Counted from the first letter of the stretch, positions 8,751-17,563 are shown. The stretch: 64,000 bases of DNA from Salinisphaera sp049568105 (GCF_049568105.1 NZ_CP145335.1:2108001-2172000), one strand, 5' to 3'. Numbers and translations are program-made. The notes: a model not told the origin generated them from the sequence alone.

Positions 8751-10550
8751 ATGACACGGCGCTTGATTCATACAATGGCGGCCGCCGGACTGGTCGCGTC
8801 ATCGATCGCATCGGCAGCGGCGGCCGCGCCATCGGCTACGGTCGACGGCATCGGTAGTGGCGATCGCTATGCCGGCAAGCCCTGGGCTTCGAGAGCCCCG
8901 GTATTAGCCCAGCACGGTATGGCCGCGACCGAGCAGCCACTGGCCTCTGAAATCGCGGTCGATATACTCAAAAAAGGCGGTACCGCCGTAGATGCCGCGA
9001 TTGCAGCAAATGCTGCACTCGGACTCATGGAACCCGTGCTCAACGGAATCGGCGGCGATTGTTTCGTGATCGTCTGGGATCCAAAAACACATAAATTATA
9101 CGGCTATAACGGCTCCGGGCCGGCCGCGGCCGGCCGTAATCTGGCCGAAATGAAGGCCGAGGTCGCCTCGGCTTACCAGAAAGCCGGCATGGAGACGAAG
9201 GACGAGATCCCGCCGGTCGGCTCATTGCCCGTGACCGTACCCGGCACGGTGGACGCCTGGTTCGCCCTGCACGATCGTTTCGGCAAACTGTCGATGCGCC
9301 AGATCCTTGCCCCAGCGATTCACTATGCTCAGGATGGCTGGCCGGTTACCCAGCTGGTTGCCCAGTACTGGCAGCGCAACTGGGCTGCCTTCGATCGGCT
9401 GGACGGCCTGATCGAAGAACGCGACAACGCCCGCGATACCTATCTGATCGACGGGCACCCGCCGCGTCAGGGTGAGGTATTCAAAAATCCCGATCTTGCT
9501 CGGACACTTCAGACCCTCGCCAACGACGGGCGCAGCGCGTTCTATGAAGGCGAGATCGCCCATACTATGGCCGATTACTTCAAACGCATCGGCGGCGATC
9601 TGCGCTACTCGGATTTCGCCAGCTTCCACGGCGAATGGGTCACCCCGCGTTCGGTGAACTATCGCGGCTACCAAGTCTACGAACTACCGCCAAACGGCCA
9701 GGGGTTCGCCGTGTTGGAGATGCTCAACATCCTCAAAGGCTTCGACCTGAAGTCCATGGGTGTGGGCAGTGCCGATGCGCTGACCGCGATGATCGAGGCC
9801 AAACGCCTGGCCTATGCCGACCTGGCTCAGTACTACGCCGATCCCAAGTTCGTCGATTTCCCGACCCAAGGGTTATTGTCCCAGGGGTATGCCGATCAGC
9901 GGCGCGAGCACATCGATCTGTCGCATGCGAACGCGGATATCAAACCCGGAAATCCCCGGCTACAGCAGGGCGATACGACTTATTTCACTGTCGCCGACGA
10001 TAGCGGCATGATGGTATCGATTATCCAATCGAATTATCGCGGCATGGGCTCGGGGTTGGTCGCCGACCATCTGGGTTTCATGTTCCAGGATCGTGGTCAG
10101 CTGTTCTCTCTGCACCAAGACGATGCGAATGTCTACGCGCCGGGCAAGCGGCCGTTTCATACCATCATCCCTGGCTTCGTCATGCACGACGACAAACCAT
10201 TCATGGCCTTCGGCCTGATGGGCGGCGACATGCAGCCGCAAGGTCATGTCCAGGTGCTCACCGATATCATCGACTTCGGCATGAACGTGCAGGAAGCCGG
10301 CGATGCCGCGCGTTGGCGTCATGTCGGCAATGCTACCCCGACTGGGCAACCTGCCCAGGGTATCGGCAAGGTGCAGATGGAATCCGGTTTTTCCAAACAG
10401 GTCAAAGCTGAACTGGAAAAACGCGGCTACAAGGTCGTACCGGGCACCGGCGCTTTCGGTGGCTATCAAGCCATCCGCTTCGACCCAGAACAGCATGTCT
10501 ACTGGGGGGCGACCGAGATGCGCAAGGACGGTGAAGTGATCGGCTACTAA
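8751..10550 (+). CDS. Gamma-glutamyltransferase-like N-terminal nucleophile hydrolase, exported
   Basis: 599 residues. A signal peptide (MTRRLIHTMAAAGL to about residue 25) is followed by the GGT fold: GMAATEQPLAS, GGTAVDAAIAANAALG, GIGGDCFVIVWDP, PGTVDAWF. The autocatalytic processing site is at GDTTYF, with T409 as the likely new N-terminal nucleophile. In classical GGTs a Ser/Asn-Arg-Glu motif binds the glutamate carboxylate; here the equivalent stretch reads YGYNGSGPAA, without that arginine, as in YwrD-like homologues. It may therefore hydrolyse a different gamma-glutamyl or amide substrate. Start set by GGGAGAGCC before ATG 8751; the frame runs open back to 8625 without family sequence. 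Confidence 0.9.
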   Translation: MTRRLIHTMAAAGLVASSIASAAAAAPSATVDGIGSGDRYAGKPWASRAPVLAQHGMAATEQPLASEIAVDILKKGGTAVDAAIAANAALGLMEPVLNGIGGDCFVIVWDPKTHKLYGYNGSGPAAAGRNLAEMKAEVASAYQKAGMETKDEIPPVGSLPVTVPGTVDAWFALHDRFGKLSMRQILAPAIHYAQDGWPVTQLVAQYWQRNWAAFDRLDGLIEERDNARDTYLIDGHPPRQGEVFKNPDLARTLQTLANDGRSAFYEGEIAHTMADYFKRIGGDLRYSDFASFHGEWVTPRSVNYRGYQVYELPPNGQGFAVLEMLNILKGFDLKSMGVGSADALTAMIEAKRLAYADLAQYYADPKFVDFPTQGLLSQGYADQRREHIDLSHANADIKPGNPRLQQGDTTYFTVADDSGMMVSIIQSNYRGMGSGLVADHLGFMFQDRGQLFSLHQDDANVYAPGKRPFHTIIPGFVMHDDKPFMAFGLMGGDMQPQGHVQVLTDIIDFGMNVQEAGDAARWRHVGNATPTGQPAQGIGKVQMESGFSKQVKAELEKRGYKVVPGTGAFGGYQAIRFDPEQHVYWGATEMRKDGEVIGY

Positions 10551-10583
10551 GCCGGTCACTGCGATACCTACCCACAAAAAGAG

Positions 10584-10608
10584 GCGGCTTCCCGGGACAG
10601 GAAGCCGC
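10584..10608. terminator. Hairpin after the GGT-like gene
   Basis: GCGGCTTCC (10584-10592) pairs with GGAAGCCGC (10600-10608). There is no T run on the plus strand, but an A run at 10575-10580 gives the minus strand a T tract after the stem. It may attenuate readthrough in both directions; no minus-strand gene ending here was found. Confidence 0.5.
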
Positions 10609-11011
10609 AACACACGTCACAAACCGCTCGCCGGTAGCCGTCTTCGGCTCGCAAGCCGTCAACGCCGCACGCCACCAGCACACGTTGCAGCCTGGCTTTA
10701 CGCAAATTGAATGCCAGGACCGATGACCATGCCGTTCATCACGATCATCGATGTCGAGTATTACTGGCTTTGTCGCAGACTGCAATCATTCTTATCGGTG
10801 ATTTTTTCATCCGGCACAGTAACGTAGAGCCGTTCTACAGGTCCGAAACCGGAAATATTTATTAACAACAACCAACAGCCTTTATGCTGCAAAGGATTCA
10901 CGTCAACGGTATTTATTATTACCGTTTGCACCAGGCATTTGGTTTGGTCGCATCACGACGCGATAAAGATATTTAAACCGATCCTGAGACGATCGGTACG
11001 CGCAACGGCAT

Positions 11012-11025
11012 TTGATTTAAGTCAA
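11012..11025. promoter_or_regulatory. FNR/ANR/DNR-type box
   Basis: TTGATTTAAGTCAA matches the consensus TTGAT-N4-ATCAA of the anaerobic regulators FNR/ANR at 9 of 10 positions, and the GTCAA half is common in ANR/DNR sites. It lies 92 bases before the ATG at 11117. Relative to the candidate promoter just downstream it would be centred near -60, a class I activator position. Confidence 0.45.
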
Positions 11026-11043
11026 ATCCAACCAAAGTGGACA

Positions 11044-11071
11044 TTGCCACTGACGTCGCCATTGGTAATCT
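11044..11071 (+). promoter_or_regulatory. Candidate sigma-70 promoter for the acetate transporter
   Basis: TTGCCA (11044-11049, 5 of 6 consensus bases) and TAATCT (11066-11071, 3 of 6) are 16 bases apart. The poor -10 fits an activator-dependent promoter and the FNR-like box lies just upstream. Read by eye only. Confidence 0.3.
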
Positions 11072-11116
11072 CAAATCGAGGGAGCAATAAAATCTCATAA
11101 AATCGGAGGAGAAATC

Positions 11117-11701
11117 ATGTCGGACACTGCTTCGCCGGCCGTGGCCAACCCTGGCCCGCTCGGATTGGTCGGTTTTGGCCTGACCACGGTGCTGCTAAGC
11201 CTGATCAATGCTCATCTTCTACCTGCAGGGGGCGCACCAGTCGTCATTCCACTGGCGCTGGCTTACGGTGGGTTAATTCAATTGATCGCCGGGCTGCTCG
11301 AATATCGGACCGGCAACACATTTGGCATGGTAGCTTTTCTCAGCTACGGGGCGTTCTGGTGGTGGTTCGCATTATTGCTTCTACTATCCGACAACGGCTT
11401 GCTCGATTTGTCCAACGCCGGCCCGACAGTCGGGGTCGCGTTGCTTCTATGGGGCGTATTCACTTTTTATATGTGGATCGCAACCTTTAAGCTGAACCGC
11501 GCCCTCTGGCTGGTATTCCTGACTCTGTGGATCACCTTCTTACTCCTGGGCGTCGGCGATGCAACCGGCTTCGGCGGTATTGCAACCCTAGGCGGCTATA
11601 TCGGCATCCTGTGCGGCGGGCTGGCGATGTATACCAGTTTCGCGGAAGTCACCAATGCCACTTTTAAACGCGAAGTGGTACCTGTAGGCGCACGCAGCTG
11701 A
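11117..11701 (+). CDS. GPR1/FUN34/YaaH family acetate uptake transporter
   Basis: 194 residues with six predicted membrane helices. The signature NPGPLGLVGFG near the N-terminus corresponds to the NPAPLGL motif of SatP/YaaH and yeast Ady2, and GLLEYRTGNTFGMVAFLSYGAFWW carries the family's second conserved region. Homologues take up acetate and succinate with protons. CGGAGGAGAAATC gives a strong ribosome site. The upstream FNR/ANR-like box suggests expression changes with oxygen. A terminator-like hairpin follows. Confidence 0.92.
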   Translation: MSDTASPAVANPGPLGLVGFGLTTVLLSLINAHLLPAGGAPVVIPLALAYGGLIQLIAGLLEYRTGNTFGMVAFLSYGAFWWWFALLLLLSDNGLLDLSNAGPTVGVALLLWGVFTFYMWIATFKLNRALWLVFLTLWITFLLLGVGDATGFGGIATLGGYIGILCGGLAMYTSFAEVTNATFKREVVPVGARS

Positions 11702-11712
11702 TGAGCCTCTAG

Positions 11713-11750
11713 GTGGCGTTGTCCTGGAACAGTCGGGACGACGCCACTTT
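11713..11750 (+). terminator. Probable terminator after the acetate transporter
   Basis: GTGGCGTTGTCC (11713-11724) pairs with GGACGACGCCAC (11736-11747), twelve pairs including one G-T, followed by only three T residues. Strong stem, weak U tract. Confidence 0.6.
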
Positions 11751-12156
11751 CAGGCCTTGTCTGGCAAATTTTGAAAACCACACTGCGGCCGCAAGCCTCT
11801 AGAAGGCCCATCCCAAGTGCATCAGCTGAATCAAGAATCTACGATGCACCGTATCAGAGCATCACATGCCGGTGCGGCATATCTCCGATCGGGCTCGGCT
11901 ATTGTCCGTATGTTGAGCAAGCCTGGCCGATCGGTTCTATTAATGATGTGGCTGCGGCGCACTTAACTGCGGCATCTGGATCCAGAACCCCAGCGCCTCC
12001 TGCTTAAACCGATCACAACGCCCCGTTACTTCAACGAGACGCCTTCCATAGCTGTGATTATTATCCGGGACGCCCATATGGCAGAACCGACGGGCGTGCG
12101 GCGGTGACGACATGGCACAATAGACTTCGATCGTACACAACCGAGGTTGCACGTCT
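11751..12156. other. Intergenic stretch without a recognisable gene
   Basis: About 400 bases between the acetate transporter and carbonic anhydrase genes. Short open frames exist on both strands but none has a ribosome site with family-like sequence. GAGGTTGCACGTCT at its end serves the carbonic anhydrase start. I see no repeat or RNA structure. Confidence 0.4.
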
Positions 12157-12771
12157 ATGCTGTCTGCCGACGAAGCTCTAGTTCGCTTGAAACAGGGCAA
12201 TCACGATTTCGTAAACCATGTTGCCGATTCCAATACCTTGGCCGGGCTCGGTGCTTCAGCCGAACTGGTACAGGAACAACGACCGTTCGCTATCGTCCTT
12301 GGTTGTTCGGATGCCCGAGTGCCGGCCGAGATTGTGTTCAACCAAGGCTTAGGCGATCTGTTCGTAATCCGCGTGGCCGGCAACATCGTAGCCCCTTCGC
12401 AAATCGGCAGCATCGAGTTCGCCGCCGAAATGTTTGGCACTCGCCTGGTGGTCGTACTCGGCCACACCCAATGTGGCGCGATCAAGGCCACCCTCGACCA
12501 GCTCAGCCAACCCAGCGATCAGCAATCGCCCAATCTGCGCTCGATCGTCGATCGGGTGCGGCCTTCGGTAGATGCATTGATGCAGACCGAGTTGCGTCAC
12601 AATCAGCCGGCCCTCGCCGCGGCTGCAGTCCGCGCCAACGTTGATAAGTCGGTCGATCAGCTGCAACACAGTTCATCGGTGCTGGAAAACCTGATCCAGA
12701 ACGATGGTCTTAAGATCGTGGGCGCCGAATATTCGGTTGAAACCGGCGCTGTCGAGTTTTTCGACGCATGA
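12157..12771 (+). CDS. Beta-class carbonic anhydrase
   Basis: 204 residues. The zinc ligands are clear: C50 and the dyad D52-R54 in CSDARV, then H103 and C106 in GHTQCGA. AEIVFNQGLGDLFVIRVAGN is the conserved dimer and active-site strand. It interconverts CO2 and bicarbonate in the cytoplasm, supplying bicarbonate to carboxylases (the window also has PurK, which uses it). GAGG lies about ten bases before the ATG. Length is normal for the class. Confidence 0.95.
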   Translation: MLSADEALVRLKQGNHDFVNHVADSNTLAGLGASAELVQEQRPFAIVLGCSDARVPAEIVFNQGLGDLFVIRVAGNIVAPSQIGSIEFAAEMFGTRLVVVLGHTQCGAIKATLDQLSQPSDQQSPNLRSIVDRVRPSVDALMQTELRHNQPALAAAAVRANVDKSVDQLQHSSSVLENLIQNDGLKIVGAEYSVETGAVEFFDA

Positions 12772-12805
12772 TCTTCGTCGGTTCGTCTGGTATTCGATCA
12801 TCGTC

Positions 12806-13345
12806 ATGACTCCATCGCATCACGATTCTATAGTCCATATCCGTCGTGTGTGTGCGGCCGATGGCCCGGCGTTGGCGCGCATTTATGCGCCCTTCGTCAC
12901 CGACAACGCCGTATCGTTCGAATACGACGCGCCTGATGCCGAGACAATGAGCCATCGGGCGCTGACGACCGACGCTGAGTATGCCTGGTTGATCGCCGAA
13001 GACAGCGCGGGTCGATGTCTCGGCTATGCCTATGCAGGAGCGTTTCGTAGCCGCCCGGCTTACGACTGGACCGTGGAAACATCGGCTTATCTTGCGACCG
13101 ACGCTCGCGGCCGTGGCGTAGGCGAGCGTCTGTATCGCCACCTGTTCGCGACTCTGGCCCAAACCGGCTATCAGATGGCAATTGCCGCTATTACCCTACC
13201 CAATTCCCCTAGCCTGAAGTTTCACGAGCGTTTCGGCTTTACGCGTATTGGCGTACTGGAAGCCGTCGGCTATAAATTCGAGCAATTTCACGATGTCGCC
13301 TATTATCAGCGGCCGATTGGAGCCGAGGACAGCCATCTCGTATGA
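12806..13345 (+). CDS. GNAT N-acetyltransferase, phosphinothricin acetyltransferase/MnaT-like
   Basis: 179 residues. IRRVCAADGPALARIYAPFV, YAWLIAED and GYAYAGAFRSRPAYDWTVE, then TDARGRGVGERLYRHLF (acetyl-CoA pyrophosphate loop) and a NSPSLKFHERFGF helix give the order seen in Pat/Bar and E. coli MnaT (YncA). Those enzymes acetylate the amino group of phosphinothricin, methionine sulfoximine or methionine analogues. Start at 12806; the frame is open further upstream but only through carbonic anhydrase sequence. Its TGA overlaps the next ATG. Confidence 0.87.
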   Translation: MTPSHHDSIVHIRRVCAADGPALARIYAPFVTDNAVSFEYDAPDAETMSHRALTTDAEYAWLIAEDSAGRCLGYAYAGAFRSRPAYDWTVETSAYLATDARGRGVGERLYRHLFATLAQTGYQMAIAAITLPNSPSLKFHERFGFTRIGVLEAVGYKFEQFHDVAYYQRPIGAEDSHLV

Positions 13346-13920
13346 ATCTGCTAGCGCATCTGTGGCTGGCTGATCGCAGCGCTACGTCGCCGGCCGGCCA
13401 AATCCTCGGCGATATCGTCAAAGGGCGGCTGGCGGAGAATGAGACCCGATTTAGCGCGGCTATTGACCAGGGTATCCGCCTACACCGCCGAATCGATAGC
13501 CACTGCGACGATCATTGGATCCATCGCGACCTGCGGCGGCGTTTTGAGCCGCCATTACGTCGTTATGCGGGCATCATCGTAGATATTGGGCTCGACCATG
13601 CCCTGGCCCGTCGCTGGGCTGATTTCAGCGAGGAACCCCTATCGGCATTCGCACGTCGTGCTGGGAACCTCATCGAGGCTGAATGGCCTGAGAACGCCCC
13701 GGATAGCGCGCCGGATGCTGTAGGCCTCAGCCGCCTTATAACTGGCTATGCTGAGCCGGTCGGTATTGAACGCGCACTGCGTTCTGTGGGCCATCGCCTG
13801 CGTCGTCGCAACCCATTGGCCGATTCCCTGCCCGCGTTGCTGCGCGAATACCACGCGTTTGAACGAGGTTTGCCGACCTTGTTGGCCGCTTTAGAGCAAA
13901 CCGTTGGGGTCCGTTCATAA
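13342..13920 (+). CDS. acpH: Acyl carrier protein phosphodiesterase
   Basis: 192 residues of the AcpH (DUF479) family, which removes the 4'-phosphopantetheine arm from acyl carrier protein. MNLLAHLWLA at the start, GQILGDIVKG, GIRLHRRIDSHCDDH and RRYAGIIVDIGLDHALARRW contain the His/Asp metal-binding positions of this HD-like fold. Translationally coupled by ATGA overlap to the GNAT gene and terminated by the hairpin directly after its stop. Confidence 0.9.
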   Translation: MNLLAHLWLADRSATSPAGQILGDIVKGRLAENETRFSAAIDQGIRLHRRIDSHCDDHWIHRDLRRRFEPPLRRYAGIIVDIGLDHALARRWADFSEEPLSAFARRAGNLIEAEWPENAPDSAPDAVGLSRLITGYAEPVGIERALRSVGHRLRRRNPLADSLPALLREYHAFERGLPTLLAALEQTVGVRS

Positions 13921-13948
13921 AAAAGCCGGCCTTATAGGGCCGGCTTTT
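13921..13948. terminator. Bidirectional intrinsic terminator
   Basis: AAAAGCCGGCC (13921-13931) pairs with GGCCGGCTTTT (13938-13948). The A run on one side and T run on the other make it work for acpH on the plus strand and for the converging IalB-like gene on the minus strand. Confidence 0.93.
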
Positions 13949-13967
13949 CGATACGATGCCGAGGCAT

Positions 13968-14501
13968 CTACTTGGCAATGGCGTTATTTGCGTCAGTAAA
14001 GCCCGAGAGTGATACCTTCAGATTGATCTGGTCGCCTTTCGGGCCGACGATCGTGATCGCTGCCGTGCGGCCGCCCTTGAGCTTGCTCAATAGCTGATTC
14101 TTGATCGGAAAGTCCGCACGACAGCCCTGCTGAAGACAAATCTGGAACGGGAAACGGCGTGCCTGATCGCCATCTACGCTGAGCTGGACGCCCGGGGCCA
14201 ATCGTGTACCCAGTGGCAAAATAACGATCATGGCCGGTGTATTGATCTGCGGCGGATACCCCATCACGACACGCATGATCGGCTTGCCTGTATCCGGGCT
14301 CTTAACCAGCTGAGTCATCTCGCACTCGCTCTGGTTTCCGGACTTCGGGCAGCGGACTTCCCAATCTTCGTAGTGCGTGATCTTGACGTCGTCCTGGCTC
14401 TGTTGGCCAGGTGCGTTGTCCTGGGCGGCAGCGGTGCCGGTTAAACCCAATAGCGCGGCTGCGCACAGTAGAACAGCGGAAAACCGGAAAGCTCTGAACA
14501 T
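13968..14501 (-). CDS. Invasion-associated locus B (IalB) family periplasmic protein
   Basis: 177 residues with a signal peptide ending GTAAAQD. The mature domain has DWEVRCPK, CEMTQLV, PLGTRLAPGVQLSVDG and FQICLQQGCRADF, with paired cysteines in the places typical of IalB proteins. The name comes from Bartonella, but the family is widespread in free-living proteobacteria, where its role is unknown; general envelope function is likelier than invasion. AAGGGGA precedes the ATG. Confidence 0.88.
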   Translation of the reverse strand: MFRAFRFSAVLLCAAALLGLTGTAAAQDNAPGQQSQDDVKITHYEDWEVRCPKSGNQSECEMTQLVKSPDTGKPIMRVVMGYPPQINTPAMIVILPLGTRLAPGVQLSVDGDQARRFPFQICLQQGCRADFPIKNQLLSKLKGGRTAAITIVGPKGDQINLKVSLSGFTDANNAIAK

Positions 14502-15343
14502 GGTGAAAATTCCCCTTGGTTTTGATATCGGGCCTAGACGCGGTCATGCAGCGGCCCGGAAACATGACATCCCGATGGTTCGGCACGCCAATAAGCAAAA
14601 TCGATGCCCCGCGATTCTCACCCGAGGAAGGTGCGGACCGCAATGATCTTGGCTATGACTGCACCGGCAATTCATCGATTTGCTAAATAAAATCAGGTGG
14701 TATTGATTGGGGTGCGATCTAGCTTGAACGCTGCATACACCGCAAACGACACTAACCTATCCTGGATGAGTAGCCTCTCTATAGTCGCGTGTACCCCCTT
14801 GGAGATCGCGTGGTGCGACCTGCTTCGTCGTTGCGCGGCGGTCATCGCTATTTTCGTACTTTGAGTCGTTGCTGAGCGTATGAGGCACTCGAGTGCGGTT
14901 TTGGTTTCTAATACAGTCCGAGCCGGCGTTCTGAAGACTTGTCTCTCCTTATAACGAAGTAGTAAAAGTTGGTTGCCAACGCGGGAATCGCATATATGAT
15001 TTTTGAGCTGTAAGAGGATGGTATATTTTAGCCTCAGCAAACGCCTCGCCGAGGCCGTTGTTTTAAGAGGATGGTATAAATATCGAATGGCTGTCTCTGG
15101 GGTTTAGCCGCAACCTTTTTAATCCCTACGACGCAGAGTCTGTGGCCCCTAGTACGACTGCACACGAAGCACGCACTAGCCGAGCCGTACGCCTCCAAAC
15201 AACAACACGAACCTCGGCCGCCAGTCCCCGATCGACAACACCTTCTGAATCACTACATCCGGTGTGGCTCGGCCAACGTGTCATACGGGCGCCGCATCGC
15301 TGATCCAACCCTGCCGCCGATCCCAAGGCAGCAGCCGTATGCC
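14502..15343. other. 842-base spacer without a convincing gene, carrying a 15-base direct repeat
   Basis: Base and codon use differ from the genes on either side, with mixed AT-rich blocks. A 115-codon frame on the minus strand (14693-15040) shows no family-like pattern or ribosome site. TAAGAGGATGGTATA occurs at 15011-15025 and 15064-15078, with a small palindrome GCCTCG/CGAGGC (15043-15048, 15050-15055) between the copies. This may be a decayed gene or a remnant of an inserted element; I cannot decide. Confidence 0.4.
15011..15078. repeat. Pair of 15-base direct repeats flanking a short palindrome
   Basis: Exact copies of TAAGAGGATGGTATA start at 15011 and 15064, 53 bases apart. The intervening segment carries the 13-base palindrome at 15043-15055. 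No third copy was noticed in the window. Confidence 0.65.
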
Positions 15344-16030
15344 CTAGCCTGGTTCTTGATGCGACACAGGCGCGATCAACGACGCATCGTCAGTCTTCGG
15401 ATCATTGACCCGAAGACTGACCGGCCAACTGCGCAACCCGGTTATGATGCCTCTATCGATCAGTTCACCCAACGATGTTACCGACGTGTCGCGGGCGAGC
15501 CAGCGCCGCGCTCCCGCTTCGGTTAATGCGACCGGCATACGCGAATGGATAGATGCGAGCTCGGGTACGGCCTCGCGGGTCACGATTGCACAGCCCGCCT
15601 GCCCCGCCGCGCGATGATTCCCGGGTAATGATTTCGGCCATGCCCATATCCCGGCAAAACAAAACGGCTCGCCGCTGCTGGGCTGAATGGCATAAGGCTG
15701 TTTACCGTGCTCTTGTGGCTGCCATTCGTACCACCAACTCGCCGGTATCAAGCAACGCCGACGAGCAAAGGCTTGGCGCCAGAAACGCCCCTCACATTTT
15801 TCACTGCGGGCGTTGATGACCGGTCGCTTACCAATATCGTCCCAGCTCGGAATGAATCCCCAGTACATGGCTTCGAGTTCAGGGGTATAGCCCTCGCCAG
15901 TACATCGTATTGATGGTATCGACTGCCCGGGAGCGATGTTGTAACGCGCCGTTAGCGTGCCCTCATCCTCAAGATCGAACAGGCTGAGTAGGGAGCGCGC
16001 ATTGAGGCCGAGGCCGAAACGTCCGCACAT
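15344..16030 (-). CDS. SOS response-associated peptidase (SRAP/YedK/HMCES family)
   Basis: 228 residues if started at the second of two adjacent ATG codons, which places the catalytic cysteine as residue 2 (MCGRFG), exposed after Met removal as the family requires. N73 (INARSE), E102 (YEW) and H162 (IHSRMP) complete the active site. YedK/HMCES forms a thiazolidine crosslink with abasic sites in single-stranded DNA and so shields them. RYNIAPGQ and CLIPASWWYEW are further signatures. Starting at the first ATG (16033) would bury the cysteine at position 3. Confidence 0.93.
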   Translation of the reverse strand: MCGRFGLGLNARSLLSLFDLEDEGTLTARYNIAPGQSIPSIRCTGEGYTPELEAMYWGFIPSWDDIGKRPVINARSEKCEGRFWRQAFARRRCLIPASWWYEWQPQEHGKQPYAIQPSSGEPFCFAGIWAWPKSLPGNHRAAGQAGCAIVTREAVPELASIHSRMPVALTEAGARRWLARDTSVTSLGELIDRGIITGLRSWPVSLRVNDPKTDDASLIAPVSHQEPG

Positions 16031-16186
16031 CATCCATTCGTCGCATGACTACTCCCCTGATTCTACGCGATCACGCTTATACCGGCGGGTTAAGCCAACT
16101 TATCAGCAACCTACGCTGGCCGAATCCTGGCCGAACCGAGACGAACACCGGCATATTGCGTCGGTTATTTCTCTTCAGGTCACTTC

Positions 16187-17554
16187 ATGATCTATACGCT
16201 CATCCTGATCGCGCTGATCGTGTTCATCGTGATCGCCACTTCGGGACTCAAGCTTCATCCGTTTCTCGTACTGTTGGCTGCGTCACTTGTCGGCGGGGTG
16301 GCCTACGGTCTGCCGCCGGATCAGGTGGTCGATGCGATCGGCAAAGGCTTCGGCAGCATTCTCGGCAGCATTGGCTTGGTCATCGTGTTCGGCACCATCA
16401 TCGGGGTGATACTGGAAAAGTCCGGCGCCGCTCTCACCATGGCCGAAACGGTTATTCGTCGACTCGGCCGGCGCTTTCCAACCCTGACCATGTCGCTGAT
16501 CGGCTATATGGTATCGATACCGGTATTCTGCGACTCCGGTTTTGTGATTCTCAACTCACTGAAAAACGCCGTTGCGGTGCGCATGCGGGTTTCGGTCACT
16601 GCCATGAGTGTTGCTCTGGCTACCGGTTTGTATGCCACTCATACTTTCGTGCCGCCCACACCGGGGCCGATCGCTGCGGCCGGCAACCTGGGTCTGGGCA
16701 CCCATCTCGGCCTGGTGATCGGGCTGGGGGCGATCGTCGCGCTGATCACGGCCCTGGCCGGCATGTTCTGGGCCAATCGATTCATCGACCGCGATGACGC
16801 CGAGGCCGGCGTACTCACCGACACCGGCGAGGCATCGGAAGGCGATGTTTTCGAATCGTTTCGTCGCGAGCATGGAGACTTGCCGGGCACGCTGTCGTCG
16901 TTCGCGCCGATCGCCTTGCCGATCTTGCTGATCTGTCTGGGTTCGATCGCCTCGTTTCCAACCGAACCGCTCGGTAGCGGCCTCCTGCAGTCGGTTCTAA
17001 CCTTTGTCGGCAGCCCGATCGTGGCCCTGGCGCTGGGCTTGGTGGCTGCCCTACCCCTACTGCCGCGCGGCGGACGCATCACCGCTTTGGAATCCCGGGT
17101 GGCCGACGGCATTACCGCAGCTGCACCGATTCTGGTGATCACCGGCGCAGGTGGGGCCTTTGGTGCGGTCCTCAAAGCAACCCCGCTGGCCGATTTCCTC
17201 GGTCAGACACTGTCGTCTCTGGGGTTGGGCATCTTCATGCCGTTTTTGGTCGCCGCCGCACTTAAAAGCGCCCAGGGGTCATCGACCGTGGCTCTGGTCA
17301 CGACCTCGGCACTGGTCGCGCCGCTGTTGGGCGATATCGGCCTGGACAGTGATACCGGGCGAGCGCTATGCGTGCTGGCGATCGGCGCCGGCGCGATGAC
17401 GGTATCGCACGCCAACGATAGTTTCTTTTGGGTGGTCTCGCGTTTTTCCGGCATGCCGGTAGGCTTGGCCTACCGCGCCCAGACGGTTGCTACCCTGATC
17501 CAGGGCATGGTCGGCATCCTGGTCGTCTGGCTGATGAGCCTGCTGCTGCTGTAA
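16187..17554 (+). CDS. GntP family gluconate:H+ symporter-like permease
   Basis: 455 residues, about 12 membrane segments. SGLKLHPFLVLLAASLVGG near the start, GKGFGSILGSIGLVIVFGTIIG, IPVFCDSGFVILNSL and ATHTFVPPTPGP are the conserved blocks of GntP-type transporters for gluconate, glycerate and other sugar acids. No sugar acid kinase or regulator is next to it, so the substrate is unassigned. A long hairpin separates it from the converging hrpA gene. Confidence 0.92.
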   Translation: MIYTLILIALIVFIVIATSGLKLHPFLVLLAASLVGGVAYGLPPDQVVDAIGKGFGSILGSIGLVIVFGTIIGVILEKSGAALTMAETVIRRLGRRFPTLTMSLIGYMVSIPVFCDSGFVILNSLKNAVAVRMRVSVTAMSVALATGLYATHTFVPPTPGPIAAAGNLGLGTHLGLVIGLGAIVALITALAGMFWANRFIDRDDAEAGVLTDTGEASEGDVFESFRREHGDLPGTLSSFAPIALPILLICLGSIASFPTEPLGSGLLQSVLTFVGSPIVALALGLVAALPLLPRGGRITALESRVADGITAAAPILVITGAGGAFGAVLKATPLADFLGQTLSSLGLGIFMPFLVAAALKSAQGSSTVALVTTSALVAPLLGDIGLDSDTGRALCVLAIGAGAMTVSHANDSFFWVVSRFSGMPVGLAYRAQTVATLIQGMVGILVVWLMSLLLL

Positions 17555-17563
17555 CGAGGGCCC

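Larger units (their letters stand above)
10609..11116. other. Long AT-rich regulatory spacer before the acetate transporter
   Basis: No credible reading frame. The segment from about 10790 is distinctly AT-rich. It contains an inverted repeat AACGGTA (10905-10911) / TACCGTT (10920-10926) with an 8-base AT-only loop, and the FNR/ANR-like site listed separately. The length and composition suggest a transcript leader with one or more regulator sites. Confidence 0.5.

Noticed and set aside
11940..12200. 86-codon minus-strand frame before the carbonic anhydrase gene
   Set aside because: No family-like pattern and it covers the carbonic anhydrase start; chance frame is likelier.
14693..15040. 115-codon minus-strand frame in the spacer before the SRAP gene
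   Set aside because: Starts inside the direct-repeat area, lacks a ribosome site, and its composition does not resemble a conserved protein; kept only as part of the spacer entry.
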